Assembly (NCBI RefSeq): GCF_946481145.1
Contig: NZ_CAMLMJ010000017.1
Coordinates: 32,442-96,441 of the forward strand
DNA: 64,000 nt
Direction: 5' to 3'
Source of the DNA: an uncultured Sediminibacterium sp.
GTDB lineage: Bacteria > Bacteroidota > Bacteroidia > Chitinophagales > Chitinophagaceae
Shown here: positions 26,679-36,053 of the stretch, one piece after another
How the letters are laid out: every line of letters begins with the position of its first letter
Numbering within the stretch: position 1 is the first letter of the stretch
Translations under genes and position numbers: made by a program
The notes under the pieces: model-generated
The model's database searches: none
What the model was told of the DNA's origin: nothing
What the model saw: the letters and a program-made list of their open reading frames with translations, nothing else

Positions 26679-29600
26679 TTAAGCGTGTTCTGCTTCTTTT
26701 TTCGCCTCATGCTTTCCTTCCTCGCCATGTGCCGATTCTGTGTTACGCACTTTTGCTAAGTAAGTAACACCAGGTAATACGTGCAGTTGTTCCAGTACAT
26801 AGAACTGACGGTTTGGATTCTCTGTTCTCACCATGGTAATAGCACTATGTTTATCATTTGCATTACCGAAAGTGATTGCGTTTGTAGGACAAGCCTGCTG
26901 ACATGCTACTTTAATGTCGCTGTCAACAATTGGTCTGCTTTCTTTTTTCGCTTTCAACTTACTTTCCTGTAAACGCTGTACGCAGAATGAACATTTTTCA
27001 ATCACACCACGTGAACGAACTGTTACATCCGGATTCAGTACCATACGTGTGAGGTCGTCATTCATATCCAATACCACATCATTTACATGACCTTCCTGGT
27101 TATTTCCGAAGCTGTCTGCACCGGTATAATCAGCCCAGTTGAAACGACGTACTTTATAAGGACAGTTGTTCGCACAATACCTTGTACCGATACAACGGTT
27201 ATAAGTCATCTGGTTAATACCTTCAGAACTGTGGTTGGTAGCTGCAACCGGACAAACGTTTTCACAAGGTGCATTATCACAGTGCTGACACATCAGGGGT
27301 TGGAACACCACATTCGGGTTATCCATATCACCACTGAAATATTTATCAATACGCAACCAGTGCATTTCATGACCACGTAATACTTCCGGCTTACCTACAA
27401 CAGAAACGTTGTTTTCTGCGTTACAAGCAACTACGCAGGCACCGCAACCGGTACAGGTATTCAGGTCTACGCTCATTCCCCATTTAATACCTGGTCTGTC
27501 GTATACTGGATAAATGGTACCCTGACTTTCAAACTTCTCCAGACCACCCCATGGTTTTAATTCATGTTCACGCTCATCACGTATTTCAGTCGGATGTTTT
27601 TTATAGTCAGCCAGAGTAAGTTCTTTCATTACTTCGGTACGGTTACCTTGTGTGGTATCGTAACGATTATGTGTTTGCGTTAAGGCAACCGGGTATTTTT
27701 CACCTGTTACGGCAATCTCAACACTGCTATTGCTAAAGCTTACAGCACCATTGCTGAGTGTAGCCATTGGGAAGGCGTTTTTACCTACACCATCAGCAGC
27801 TTTACCAATTTTATTGCTACGGCCATATCCTACAGCGATACCGATGGTATCAGGATGTGTACCTGGAATAATCAATACAGGCAGTGAAATTTCTTTACCG
27901 TTGGCGGTAACTTTCACAACTTTCTTCGGAGGATTTACTTCATAAGCATCCGCCTGACCACCGTTGTTCAGGTCGATATCTAAAATGGTTCTTGCAAGTG
28001 CAGGAGATACGATAACATAGTTATCCCATGTTGCACGTGTAACCGGATCTGGTAATTCCTGTAACCATGGGTTAGCAGCACCCTGACCAGCACCGATACC
28101 TACTTTTTCATACAGTACCAGTTCGTATTTGCCGCCTTTTTTACCTGAAGTCGCAGCAGCAACTGCAGCACCTACCGCAGCACCGTTAAAGGTTCCTGGC
28201 TTAGTTGCAGATTCTCCAATGCTTATCACACCATCCTGAAGTGCTTTATCCCAACCAGACTGTCCGCCCAGTTTTGCACTCCAGAAATTTTTCAGGTAAG
28301 CGAGGTAATCATTTGTATTACCACTCCATTTCAGCAGGCTATCTTGCCACTGACGGGTTTTAAATAATGGATAAATAGTAGGCTGGATGAAAGAGAAATG
28401 TCCAGTTTTTGCTTCAGCATCACCCCAGCTTTCAAGGTAATGATGATCAGGAATAACTACTTTACAGAGTTCAGCAGTTTCATCTACTACTGTAGCAAAA
28501 GAAACAGTTGTTTTAACTTTTTTAAGTCCTGCTTTGAATTTCTCTGCATCATACCATGAGTAAGCAGGGTTGGCACCATAAATCAACAATGTGCTCACTG
28601 CGCCTGCATTCATATCTTCAACCAGTTTCGCAAAATCTGCATCTACACCTGCACGCTGATGATCAAATACACCCCAGTTAATAGTAGATCCACCTGCTCC
28701 GATAGCATTATTGATGGCATTAACAATGATTTGAACATTTACATCGTTGCTACCGGCTACTACTAATGCTGCACCTTTATGCTCATTCAATGCTTTGGCA
28801 GCTTTTTCAATACCAGTTTTCAGTTTTGCATCGCTGATACCAGTAACACCTTGTCCGTTTACAGCGCTTAATAAAGCAGCAGCTATAGCAGACGTTTCAG
28901 AAGGACGGTATAAATATTTTTCATCGGCATTAGAACCAGTAAGAGAAGCTACAGATTCGAAATGAATATGCTTGCTCATTGATGGGTTCTTCTCGTCGAT
29001 TCTCTTTCCTGTAGCATATTGTTTTGCAAATTCAACCGGGCTCAACCATGTTCCAAGGAAATCGGCACCAAGGCTAACGATTGCTTTTGCATTATCAAAA
29101 CGGTAAGATGGAATAGCGCGTACACCATAAGTAGCTTCATTGGCCAGTAACATTGCACTGTAAGAAACGGCATCATACGTTACGTGACGGCTACCAGGAT
29201 ATTTGGCAAGAAACTCAGCAATTACCGCTTTGGTTGATGGAGAAGTAACTGTGCTTGTTAATAACACAACATTTCCGCCAAGACCATCTGCTACTACTTT
29301 ATCAATGGTTGCAAATGGAACTTCTTTACCATCTAAGGTTGGAAAACGTAAACGGGCTGTATTGTATAAATCAAGAACCGAAGCCTGAACACGTGCAGAT
29401 GTACCACCTGCAGTGATTGGACTAAGGTCATTACCTTCTATTTTAATTGGACGACCATCACGAACTTTCGCCAGTACACTAACTACATCACCATCCTGTA
29501 CATAGGTAGTTGCATAGTAATTAGATACACCCGGAACTATGTCTTCAGGTTTATTAGCAAAAGGGATGGCTTTTTTAACCGGCATTTCGCAACTTGCTGC

Positions 29601-29789
29601 AACTGCAGCGGCTGCGGTGCTGAAGCCCAGGTATTTCAGGAAATCTCTCCTTGGAGCAGCCGTTTCCATGAAGCTTTTACTTTCATCAGCTACAAAAGGC
29701 AGTTCTTCCTTAAACTCGTCTTTAACCTCTTTATTGTAAGCCTCAGACTGATTCAGCTCTCCAAAACTTTGCCAGTACTTTTTTTCCAT
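26679..29789 (-). CDS. actB: Alternative complex III subunit ActB (molybdopterin-like/iron-sulphur protein)
   Basis: 1036 residues. A Tat-type signal with R47/R48 (APRRDFLKYLGF) and a lipobox-like Cys (AASC, C67). About 80-720 is a molybdopterin-oxidoreductase-like domain without the usual metal or cofactor ligands, as in the family. The C-terminal ferredoxin-like domain has four cluster motifs: CTGCGACVVAC, CQHCDNAPCENVCPV, CIGTRYCANNCPY and CSFCVQRL with ACQQACP. These hold three [4Fe-4S] clusters and a [3Fe-4S] cluster in characterised complexes. It carries electrons from ActC to the haems. Confidence 0.96.
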   Translation of the reverse strand: MEKKYWQSFGELNQSEAYNKEVKDEFKEELPFVADESKSFMETAAPRRDFLKYLGFSTAAAAVAASCEMPVKKAIPFANKPEDIVPGVSNYYATTYVQDGDVVSVLAKVRDGRPIKIEGNDLSPITAGGTSARVQASVLDLYNTARLRFPTLDGKEVPFATIDKVVADGLGGNVVLLTSTVTSPSTKAVIAEFLAKYPGSRHVTYDAVSYSAMLLANEATYGVRAIPSYRFDNAKAIVSLGADFLGTWLSPVEFAKQYATGKRIDEKNPSMSKHIHFESVASLTGSNADEKYLYRPSETSAIAAALLSAVNGQGVTGISDAKLKTGIEKAAKALNEHKGAALVVAGSNDVNVQIIVNAINNAIGAGGSTINWGVFDHQRAGVDADFAKLVEDMNAGAVSTLLIYGANPAYSWYDAEKFKAGLKKVKTTVSFATVVDETAELCKVVIPDHHYLESWGDAEAKTGHFSFIQPTIYPLFKTRQWQDSLLKWSGNTNDYLAYLKNFWSAKLGGQSGWDKALQDGVISIGESATKPGTFNGAAVGAAVAAATSGKKGGKYELVLYEKVGIGAGQGAANPWLQELPDPVTRATWDNYVIVSPALARTILDIDLNNGGQADAYEVNPPKKVVKVTANGKEISLPVLIIPGTHPDTIGIAVGYGRSNKIGKAADGVGKNAFPMATLSNGAVSFSNSSVEIAVTGEKYPVALTQTHNRYDTTQGNRTEVMKELTLADYKKHPTEIRDEREHELKPWGGLEKFESQGTIYPVYDRPGIKWGMSVDLNTCTGCGACVVACNAENNVSVVGKPEVLRGHEMHWLRIDKYFSGDMDNPNVVFQPLMCQHCDNAPCENVCPVAATNHSSEGINQMTYNRCIGTRYCANNCPYKVRRFNWADYTGADSFGNNQEGHVNDVVLDMNDDLTRMVLNPDVTVRSRGVIEKCSFCVQRLQESKLKAKKESRPIVDSDIKVACQQACPTNAITFGNANDKHSAITMVRTENPNRQFYVLEQLHVLPGVTYLAKVRNTESAHGEEGKHEAKKEAEHA

Positions 29790-29795
29790 CTTAAA

Positions 29796-30016
29796 AATTT
29801 GAAAATTTGAAAATTTGAAAATTTGGAAATGAATATCCGCTTAGTCAAATTTCTTTTCGTTTGTATGTCAATTTGAAGCCTTGAGAATATGAAAATGCTC
29901 AATTCACAATCTTCATTTTTCTAATTAATCTTTTGCCATCTGTTATTCTAAAAGAGAGAATTTGAAAATTTGACAATGACTTCATTTTCAAATTTTCAAA
30001 TTGAACCACTTTCAAA
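29796..30016. repeat. Two word-repeat blocks, TTTGAAAA family, between actA and actB
   Basis: 29796-29830 is a tandem run of four TTTGAAAA words ending in TTTGGAAAT. 29959-30003 is a hairpin: AATTTGAAAATTTGACAATG and CATTTTCAAATTTTCAAATT. 30004-30016 (CACTTTCAAATTA) joins directly to the actA stop codon. No gene lies in the 227-bp gap. Confidence 0.75.
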
Positions 30017-31273
30017 TTAATAATGACATTTCTGACACTCTGTTCCTCCAATCGCTTCTACGGTAACACCCTTGGTGCTGTCCATTTTTCCGCTCTTCAG
30101 GTCCTGGTGGTATTTCTCGTAAATGCTGTAGAAACCATTGTCTTTAAACTGTACCTGTGTTTCGCGGTGACAGTTGATACACCAGCCCATGCTCAGGTCG
30201 GTAAATTGTTTTACCTCTCCCATTTTCTGGATCTCACCATGACAGGTCTGACATTCTACTTTACCTGCTTTCACGTGTTGTGAGTGGTTAAAGTAAACGT
30301 GGTCGGGCAGGTTGTGAATACGAACCCACTCAATTGGTTTGGCTTTTGAAGGATCCCAGGGTTTACCGGGTTCAAAGCCTGCGTATTTGTATAATTTCTG
30401 GATCTCAGCAGTACCATTTACTTCTTCGCCGCTTTCATTGTAAATCTTTTCGCCAGCATATTCATTGATCGACATATGACAGTTCATACAAACATTCACA
30501 GATGGAATGGTTGCCTGTTTGCCCTGGTAAACGCCGGTATGACAGTACTGACAGTTAATCTGGTTGATGCCTGCGTGTACTTTGTGAGAATAGTAGATAG
30601 GTTGTTCTGGCTGGTAATCTTTACTGCGACCCAATGCCATCGCACCTTTTGAAGTAAGGTAACCACCAACCACGAATAGCACTACGGTGATCATGGCGAT
30701 ATAGCTCTTGTTTCTCCAGAAAGGAACAGGCTCAATTGCTGCATGACCTTCGCGCTCGTCTGCCAGTTTTTTAAGGTTGGCATTTACTTGCAACAAAATC
30801 AGGGCTACTACAGCCAGGATCAGGGTGAGGATACCAAACAATAAGGTATTATCACTTTCAGCAGCAGCATCTGCACCAGGATTTGGATTCCCTGGAGTTG
30901 TAGTACCTGGAGCTGGAACTGAAGCAATATATTTCAGGATGGCTCCAATTTCATCGTCTGTAAGACTAGGAAACTGGTTCATCGCTACTTTGCCGTACTT
31001 AATGAATAGATCATTCGCATACTTATCTCCTGTTTTAAGGAAAGCAGCACTATTCCTGATCCAGGAATAGAGATTAGCCTTATTGGGCCAACGTTCCTCA
31101 ACACCCTTGAGTGCCGGGCCTGTTGATTCCTTATGTACTTGGTGACAAGTTCCACAATTGGTATTAAAGAGGGTCTTACCATCTTGCGCGGAAACTGTAT
31201 TCACTGTTGAAAAACCCAAGAAAAGGAGTGCACTGAGCAGACAGGTCTTGGTTATGCGTCTAAAAGATATCAT
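30017..31273 (-). CDS. actA: Alternative complex III subunit ActA, multihaem cytochrome c
   Basis: 418 residues from the ATG at 31273, which places the signal peptide first (a frame from 31345 adds 24 residues). Six CxxCH motifs are visible: CGTCH in an N-terminal class I cytochrome domain, then, after a membrane helix (LLFGILTLILAVVALILL) and a second helix, CQYCH, CMNCH, CQTCH, CINCH and CQKCH in the pentahaem domain. The first domain is a monohaem fusion usual in Bacteroidota. First gene of the operon; it receives electrons from ActB. Confidence 0.96.
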   Translation of the reverse strand: MISFRRITKTCLLSALLFLGFSTVNTVSAQDGKTLFNTNCGTCHQVHKESTGPALKGVEERWPNKANLYSWIRNSAAFLKTGDKYANDLFIKYGKVAMNQFPSLTDDEIGAILKYIASVPAPGTTTPGNPNPGADAAAESDNTLLFGILTLILAVVALILLQVNANLKKLADEREGHAAIEPVPFWRNKSYIAMITVVLFVVGGYLTSKGAMALGRSKDYQPEQPIYYSHKVHAGINQINCQYCHTGVYQGKQATIPSVNVCMNCHMSINEYAGEKIYNESGEEVNGTAEIQKLYKYAGFEPGKPWDPSKAKPIEWVRIHNLPDHVYFNHSQHVKAGKVECQTCHGEIQKMGEVKQFTDLSMGWCINCHRETQVQFKDNGFYSIYEKYHQDLKSGKMDSTKGVTVEAIGGTECQKCHY

Positions 31274-31320
31274 ATTCACAAACGTGGTTCTTGGTGTGGA
31301 AAAATATCCGTGAACGGCTG

Positions 31321-31328
31321 CAAAAATA
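31321..31328 (-). promoter_or_regulatory. Candidate -7 element of the act operon
   Basis: On the minus strand TATTTTTG matches the Bacteroidota -7 consensus TAnnTTTG. It lies 48 bp before the actA start, allowing a leader of about 40 nt. No good -33 box at the expected spacing, so the call is weak. Confidence 0.35.
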
Positions 31329-31473
31329 TGACACGATGCTGACAAAAACCAAACCTTGTAGAATTTTTTTTATCCTTATCTGGCTTGGGTTTCAGCGGAT
31401 TGGTGAAAATAAGACATGACGAATGTCATGCTTTTTAAACGAATTGGAGAAATATGAAGAAGTAAATTGGAAA

Positions 31474-31543
31474 TGCCACTGAATGCACGGAAATACACAG
31501 AAGGAGATGCGCATTTCTGTAATCTTCTGTGCATTCAGTGGCA
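31474..31543. repeat. Word-hairpin element, CACTGAAT family
   Basis: The outer arms TGCCACTGAATGCAC and GTGCATTCAGTGGCA are perfect over 15 bp; an inner pair ACAGAAG/CTTCTGT also matches. It sits between the divergent actA and the DUF6787-like/PurN gene. The apparent GTG start of that gene at 31529 lies in the right arm and is rejected. Confidence 0.8.
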
Positions 31544-31594
31544 AAAAAACGACAAGATGAAATTTTCCTGCTCTTTTTATCGCATTTTTGGGGC

Positions 31595-32635
31595 ATGTTT
31601 CGTCGCCTGAAAGAAAAATGGGGTTTAAGCTGGCCCCGATTCGCACTCGTTTTCTCCACTTTTGCCCTCGGAGGCAGTCTTTGTGGCTATGCAGGCAAAC
31701 GATTGATGGTATTTACCCAAATAGATAAGGGTTTATTATACTATATCATTTATATACTGATGGTTACCTTAATTTGGCCCATCTCAGTACTAATTGTAAG
31801 TATTCCTATGGGACAATTCCCTTTTTTCCGGAATTACCTGGCAAAAATATGGCGTAGAATTGCAGGAAGAAGGAAGGTGAATGGCGAATTGTTAATGGTG
31901 AATAGTCAGGGTAATAAGGAATATGAAATAGGAAATAGGGAACAGGAAATGGGAAATCTGGGGGGAGTTGGGACTAAAGTATCAGAAATAAACCCAAATC
32001 CGACATCCGACATCCGACATCCTCAAATCAAAATTGCGCTGTTTGCTTCCGGGGCGGGAACAAATGCCGCCAAAATCATCGCCCATTTAAAGAATCATCC
32101 TAAAATAGCCGTTGCACTCGTGGTTTGTAATAAACCAGGGGCTGGAGTGATTCAGATTGCTGCCCATAACCAGGTTCCGGTATTAATGATTGAAAAAGAG
32201 CGCTTCTTCCGTGGAAACGCTTATGTAGATGAAATAAAACACCGGGGTGGTATCGACTTTATAGTACTGGCCGGCTTTCTATGGAAAGTACCTCATGCGC
32301 TGATAGAAGCATTTCCCGACCGGATTATTAATATACATCCCGCCCTGCTTCCTAAATATGGGGGTAAAGGCATGTACGGCATGCATGTGCATGAAGCTGT
32401 TATTGCTGCAGGTGAAAAAGAAAGCGGCATCACCATACATTATGTAAATGAGCACTTCGATGAAGGCGAACACATTTTCCAGGCTCGCTGCGAAATAACC
32501 GCCGATGATACCCCCGAAACCCTCGCCCAAAAAATTCATGCCCTCGAACACCAGTATTTTCCGGAGGTGGTGGTGGAGGTGGTGTTGAGGGGGGAGTCCG
32601 GAAGTCCGGAAGTCGGAAAGTCTGGAGTGAGTTAG
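31595..32635 (+). CDS. purN: DUF6787-like membrane protein fused to phosphoribosylglycinamide formyltransferase (PurN)
   Basis: 346 residues from the ATG at 31595. Residues 1-90 are a small two-helix membrane protein (FALVFSTFALGGSLCGYAGK, MVTLIWPISVLIVS), resembling DUF6787. Residues 94-143 are encoded by word repeats (NGELLMVNSQGNKEYEIGNR). From 145 the frame is PurN: IKIALFASGAGTNAAKII, NIHPALLPKYGG with catalytic N and H, and SGITIHYVNEHFDEG with the catalytic D. PurN transfers a formyl group to GAR in purine synthesis. The usual initiating Met of PurN is ATC (Ile145) here. The last 14 residues (ESGSPEVGKSGVS) again come from a repeat. Alternative: PurN starts from an ATG inside the linker (M101 or M119). 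Confidence 0.85.
   Translation: MFRRLKEKWGLSWPRFALVFSTFALGGSLCGYAGKRLMVFTQIDKGLLYYIIYILMVTLIWPISVLIVSIPMGQFPFFRNYLAKIWRRIAGRRKVNGELLMVNSQGNKEYEIGNREQEMGNLGGVGTKVSEINPNPTSDIRHPQIKIALFASGAGTNAAKIIAHLKNHPKIAVALVVCNKPGAGVIQIAAHNQVPVLMIEKERFFRGNAYVDEIKHRGGIDFIVLAGFLWKVPHALIEAFPDRIINIHPALLPKYGGKGMYGMHVHEAVIAAGEKESGITIHYVNEHFDEGEHIFQARCEITADDTPETLAQKIHALEHQYFPEVVVEVVLRGESGSPEVGKSGVS
31875..32020. repeat. Word repeats inside a coding frame
   Basis: Three word families in series: GTGAATGGCGAATTGTTAAT and GGTGAATAGTCAGG; AATAAGGAATATGAAATAGG and GAACAGGAAATGGG; ATCCGACATCCGACATCC. All are read in frame without a stop between the DUF6787-like and PurN parts. In the other known loci these words lie between genes. 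Confidence 0.8.
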
Positions 32636-32721
32636 ATAATTATATTTATACGTCAATAATAAATCAGATCAGCTTATTAGGACTAAGCAGTCTTTCGGTC
32701 TCTCCGACTTCCGGTCCCCGG
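32592..32721. repeat. Inverted pair, AGTCCGGAAGTCGG words, at the end of purN
   Basis: The left part (32592-32631) has AGTCCGGAAGTCCGGAAGTC and GGAAAGTCTGGAGTGAG, coding the last residues of PurN. The right part (32687-32721) has CAGTCTTTCGGTCTCTCCGA and CTTCCGGTCCCCGG. The arms are 55 bp apart and imperfect. The remaining 32722-32849 is non-coding and must hold the next promoter. Confidence 0.6.
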
Positions 32722-32849
32722 ATTCTACCCCTATTGCATACCTCAAAAAAATTGCTTAAATTTATAGACACTCAGGTCTTATTATCGTCAGGCTTTTTCC
32801 CGATCGCATCAGGTATCGTGTTATTCATTAACCTTAAAACCTTATCGAG

Positions 32850-33287
32850 ATGGAAACTGGAACTTCCCCCTATCACTACAGTTTAGCTACCCGCGGTATT
32901 TTAGGTGGCTTATTTGTAGGCATTGGCACCACCGTTATCAACCTGGCATTCGATCTTATTTACCGAAAGGTTACGGGATATGAATTTGCAGAATGGGTAA
33001 ACATTAATTCCATCATCTACTTTACCATTCCAACGCTGGTGGCAGCAGGTATTGTATATGCGGCTATGGTAGAATACCTGAAGAAAGGAGCTGTGCTTTA
33101 TACCCTGCTTTGTATTTGCCTCGTTGCCATCGTTGCGTTTATTCCCCTCGGTCCTAATATGATGCCCACCGGCGATCCATTGCCCGCAAGCGCAAGAGGA
33201 CTAACCCTCGGCATCGAAATCATCACCGGCATTTCCGGCTGCTTTCTGCTACCCTACTTTGCAAAGCACCCGGATGTTTGGGGGTGA
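32850..33287 (+). CDS. Four-helix membrane protein of unknown function
   Basis: 145 residues with four hydrophobic segments (about 13-33, 55-75, 80-98 and 118-138). GILGGLFVGIGTTVINLAFD and FTIPTLVAAGIVYAAMVEYL are the clearest. No family recognised with confidence. Upstream lies a 214-bp non-coding stretch; downstream a hairpin element begins 7 bp after its stop. Confidence 0.7.
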   Translation: METGTSPYHYSLATRGILGGLFVGIGTTVINLAFDLIYRKVTGYEFAEWVNINSIIYFTIPTLVAAGIVYAAMVEYLKKGAVLYTLLCICLVAIVAFIPLGPNMMPTGDPLPASARGLTLGIEIITGISGCFLLPYFAKHPDVWG

Positions 33288-33293
33288 TTATAA

Positions 33294-33392
33294 ATAAGGA
33301 ATAAGAAATATGAAATATGAAATAAGGAAGTGGAATACTCCTTTACTTTCTCATTTCATATTTCATATTTCTTATTCCTTATTCCTTATTTC
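33294..33392. repeat. Word-hairpin element, GGAATAAGAAATAAG family, between convergent genes
   Basis: Left half: AATAAGGAATAAGAAATATG, AAATATGAAATAAGGAAG. Right half: CATTTCATATTTCATATTTC, TTATTCCTTATTCC. It fills the gap exactly between the stop of the membrane-protein gene and the stop of the barrel-protein gene on the other strand. Confidence 0.85.
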
Positions 33393-35801
33393 CTACAGTT
33401 CCACCCTGCGCATTTCTTCTGTGGCTGTTTTTTGGCGGGCGGCTTTGCCTGTTTTACCAAAACGATAGGAGAATGAAAGGGTGAATACACGGCTGTCGCG
33501 GCGTACGATGAAGTATTCTTCCGCATCTTTAAAATCGGTCAGCCCTTCCATCCAGTTTGTTTTAAAAATATCACGGGCAGAAAAACGCAGCGTTCCACTG
33601 TTTTTCATCACCGGCATCGAAAAGCCCAGGTGTAATTGCCCGAATGGATACAAGAGTTCCTGTAAATCATTCCTTGATCTTCCGGTATATGATCCCGATA
33701 TTTCTCCATTGATTTTTTTACTGATGCGGAACTGGCTGTTCATATTCAGCGTAAGCTGTGAAATATCGGAACGATAGTTGTTCCACACATAACCAATCAG
33801 TTTTTTATAAGTATAAATAGCTTCTGTATTCAACGACCACCATTTGGCTGGCTTAGTAGTTAACATGGTAGAAAAAGTATAATTGTGCATACGGCCAACA
33901 TTACCCTGAGTATATACCAGAATACCATCGGGATCAGTCAGGAATAACTGAGAGAAATAATCTTTGATGAGTGAATAAGAGAATGTCGTATGCAGCAATT
34001 GCTTATACTGGTGCGACAGTTCAAAGTTCCAGGTAAACTGCGGTCTGAAAAAAGGATTGCCTCTTTCGAGTGTGTATTTATTGATGATGTTTACAAATGG
34101 ATTTAGCCTTTGAAAATTAGGACGATCGATACGGCGACCTATCGATAAAGAAAAAGTGTGTATTGAATCTGCCTCCCAGGTAACAAAACCCGATGGAAAG
34201 AACCCATCGTAATTACGACTGAATGAAGAATCTTTCACCACCACATTTCCTAACTGATGTGCGTCGTAATGCGTGTATTCATAACGCAAACCAGCCTGCA
34301 CTGTCAGCTTTTTAAACTTCTGCTCATACATACCATAAGCCGCGTGTATTTTTTCACCATACACAAAATGGTTGCTCTTGGCATAGTCCGGGTGCCATAA
34401 GCCGTTGTTGATGCTAATGGCATAACCCGCATCGTTATCGGTATCGATCTTCGAAGTTTTAACACCCGCTTCCAGTTTTCCATCTCTGCCAATTTCCTGT
34501 GTATAGTTGCTGTTTGCAGAAAATATTTTGATGTAGGAAGGAATATTACCAAGTGTACCAATGGTATAACCCTGCGCTCCCGGCCTTTCGCTCTGAAAAT
34601 ATTGTTCGTTGTTTAAATCGTATCGAGCTGCATCGGCATCAATGGTCAACTGTTGTGTTTTGGAAAGTTTATGTCGCGACCCGATACTGATGGCACCTGT
34701 TGTAAACCTGTTCTCTGAATTAGATGCTGTGTAGATAGATGAATCGATTGTTCTGGAAGGTGATAACCAGTCGGCCGTAGCAGTATTCCTTGACTTCCGA
34801 TTGATGAGTGAACCAGAGAAAGAGAAAATAAAAGTGAGTTTATCTGTTGCAGCAAATTCGGTACCGTATTTAATGGTATTGTTGAGGTTGGTATTGTTGA
34901 AAAAAGTGGGTTGTTCAAGAATGGCGATGGGCATTCTTGCTGCATCAAAATAGGTACGTAGTGCATAGATCGGCATTCTTGTTTTGGCATAGTTGATACC
35001 GTAAGAGAAATAATGACTCCACTTATTCTTTCTGTAGTTAAGTAAAAGTGAGTTATTGGTACGCGGACGCATACCCATTGCCGCAGCCATAGTAAGGGTT
35101 CCGTTAAACCCAATCTGTTTAATCTTTTTGGTTTTGATATTGATGATACCCGAATTACCTGCTGCATCGTATTTGGCAGAGGGACTAGTAATGAGTTCTA
35201 TTTTTTCTACCTGAGATGTGTTCATGGAAGACAGCAGGCTGATTAAATCGGCACCTTGTAAATAGGTAGGTTTATCATCAATCAACACCAGCACTCCCGA
35301 TTTGTTACGCAGGCTAATACCGTTGTTACGGTCGATCATAACACCTGGTGATTTCTCCAACAGTTCAACAACAGTTGTACCATTATTGGTAGGCGATGCT
35401 TCTGGATTAACTACCAGCTTACCTTGCTCACGCTGAATAAATGGCTTGGAAGATTGTACCGTTACCTGTGCCAGTTCAGATACACTGGATTTTAGTGTGA
35501 GGTCAATGTATACATCTGATCCGCTTAGTTTAACCTGCCTGGACAATTGTGATTCAAAACCAGTGAATGATGCTGAAATTTCATAAGTACCTGCGGCAGT
35601 TTGATCGAATAAAGCTTCTCCGTTTTTTTTACTGATAACGGCGCGTATTTTTTTACCCTGTTCCAATAGCTCAACCACCGCCCCTTCAATGGGTAGTTGT
35701 TTTTCGTCTGACACTTTTACAATAATACTGGCTTTCTGTGCAGCAACACCAGCCGTGCTTAGCAGCACAACTAAACATAAAACTAATTTGCCTGGGTTCA
35801 T
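33393..35801 (-). CDS. Outer-membrane beta-barrel protein with carboxypeptidase-like N-domain
   Basis: 802 residues. Signal peptide (KLVLCLVVLLSTAGVAA), CarboxypepD_reg-like domain (about 25-110), then a plug-like segment (KPFIQREQGKLVVNPEASPT, GVLVLIDDKPTYLQGADLIS) and the barrel ending in TLSFSYRFGKTGKAARQ. Paralogue of the barrel protein at 8994-11462; both have the SAKYDAAGNSGIINIKTKK type of phrase. The function is unknown; it may export or import a small molecule with TonB-like coupling, but a TonB box was not identified. Confidence 0.83.
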   Translation of the reverse strand: MNPGKLVLCLVVLLSTAGVAAQKASIIVKVSDEKQLPIEGAVVELLEQGKKIRAVISKKNGEALFDQTAAGTYEISASFTGFESQLSRQVKLSGSDVYIDLTLKSSVSELAQVTVQSSKPFIQREQGKLVVNPEASPTNNGTTVVELLEKSPGVMIDRNNGISLRNKSGVLVLIDDKPTYLQGADLISLLSSMNTSQVEKIELITSPSAKYDAAGNSGIINIKTKKIKQIGFNGTLTMAAAMGMRPRTNNSLLLNYRKNKWSHYFSYGINYAKTRMPIYALRTYFDAARMPIAILEQPTFFNNTNLNNTIKYGTEFAATDKLTFIFSFSGSLINRKSRNTATADWLSPSRTIDSSIYTASNSENRFTTGAISIGSRHKLSKTQQLTIDADAARYDLNNEQYFQSERPGAQGYTIGTLGNIPSYIKIFSANSNYTQEIGRDGKLEAGVKTSKIDTDNDAGYAISINNGLWHPDYAKSNHFVYGEKIHAAYGMYEQKFKKLTVQAGLRYEYTHYDAHQLGNVVVKDSSFSRNYDGFFPSGFVTWEADSIHTFSLSIGRRIDRPNFQRLNPFVNIINKYTLERGNPFFRPQFTWNFELSHQYKQLLHTTFSYSLIKDYFSQLFLTDPDGILVYTQGNVGRMHNYTFSTMLTTKPAKWWSLNTEAIYTYKKLIGYVWNNYRSDISQLTLNMNSQFRISKKINGEISGSYTGRSRNDLQELLYPFGQLHLGFSMPVMKNSGTLRFSARDIFKTNWMEGLTDFKDAEEYFIVRRDSRVFTLSFSYRFGKTGKAARQKTATEEMRRVEL

Positions 35802-36000
35802 GAATTACGATTGCTTATTCGATCCTTGATATAGAAAAATAAAGCAAATATCGCTTCAGCCCAAGCCAGGATAGCAAAAACCTACACCATTGTGGTATAT
35901 TAAATGATATAAGGAAAGCAGAGTAGAAACCACTTGTCGTATTATTACATGAACGATAGAAACAGGAAATCTGTGGTTAAAGCAAAAGCCCACTTTCGCA

Positions 36001-36053
36001 TTCCTTATTTCTTATTTCTTATTTCATATTCCTTATTTCCTATTTCTTATTCC
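36001..36053. repeat. TTCCTTATTTCTTATTTC word repeat
   Basis: Only one arm of the GGAATAAGAAATAAG family. It covers the stop of the DUF2892 gene, whose last residues GNKK are read from GGGAATAAGAAATAGG. The rest of 35802-36000 shows no gene. Confidence 0.7.

Noticed and set aside
26679..29789. A true molybdenum enzyme
   Set aside because: The domain is of the ActB type, which lacks the metal-binding residue and cofactor; context is alternative complex III.
29796..29830. Tandem TTTGAAAA copies as a CRISPR array
   Set aside because: The repeats are 8 bp and contiguous, with no spacers and no cas genes; they are part of a word element.
31529..31594. Upstream GTG start for the DUF6787-like/PurN gene
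   Set aside because: The GTG lies within the arm of a hairpin element; the ATG at 31595 gives the expected MFRRLKEKWG start.
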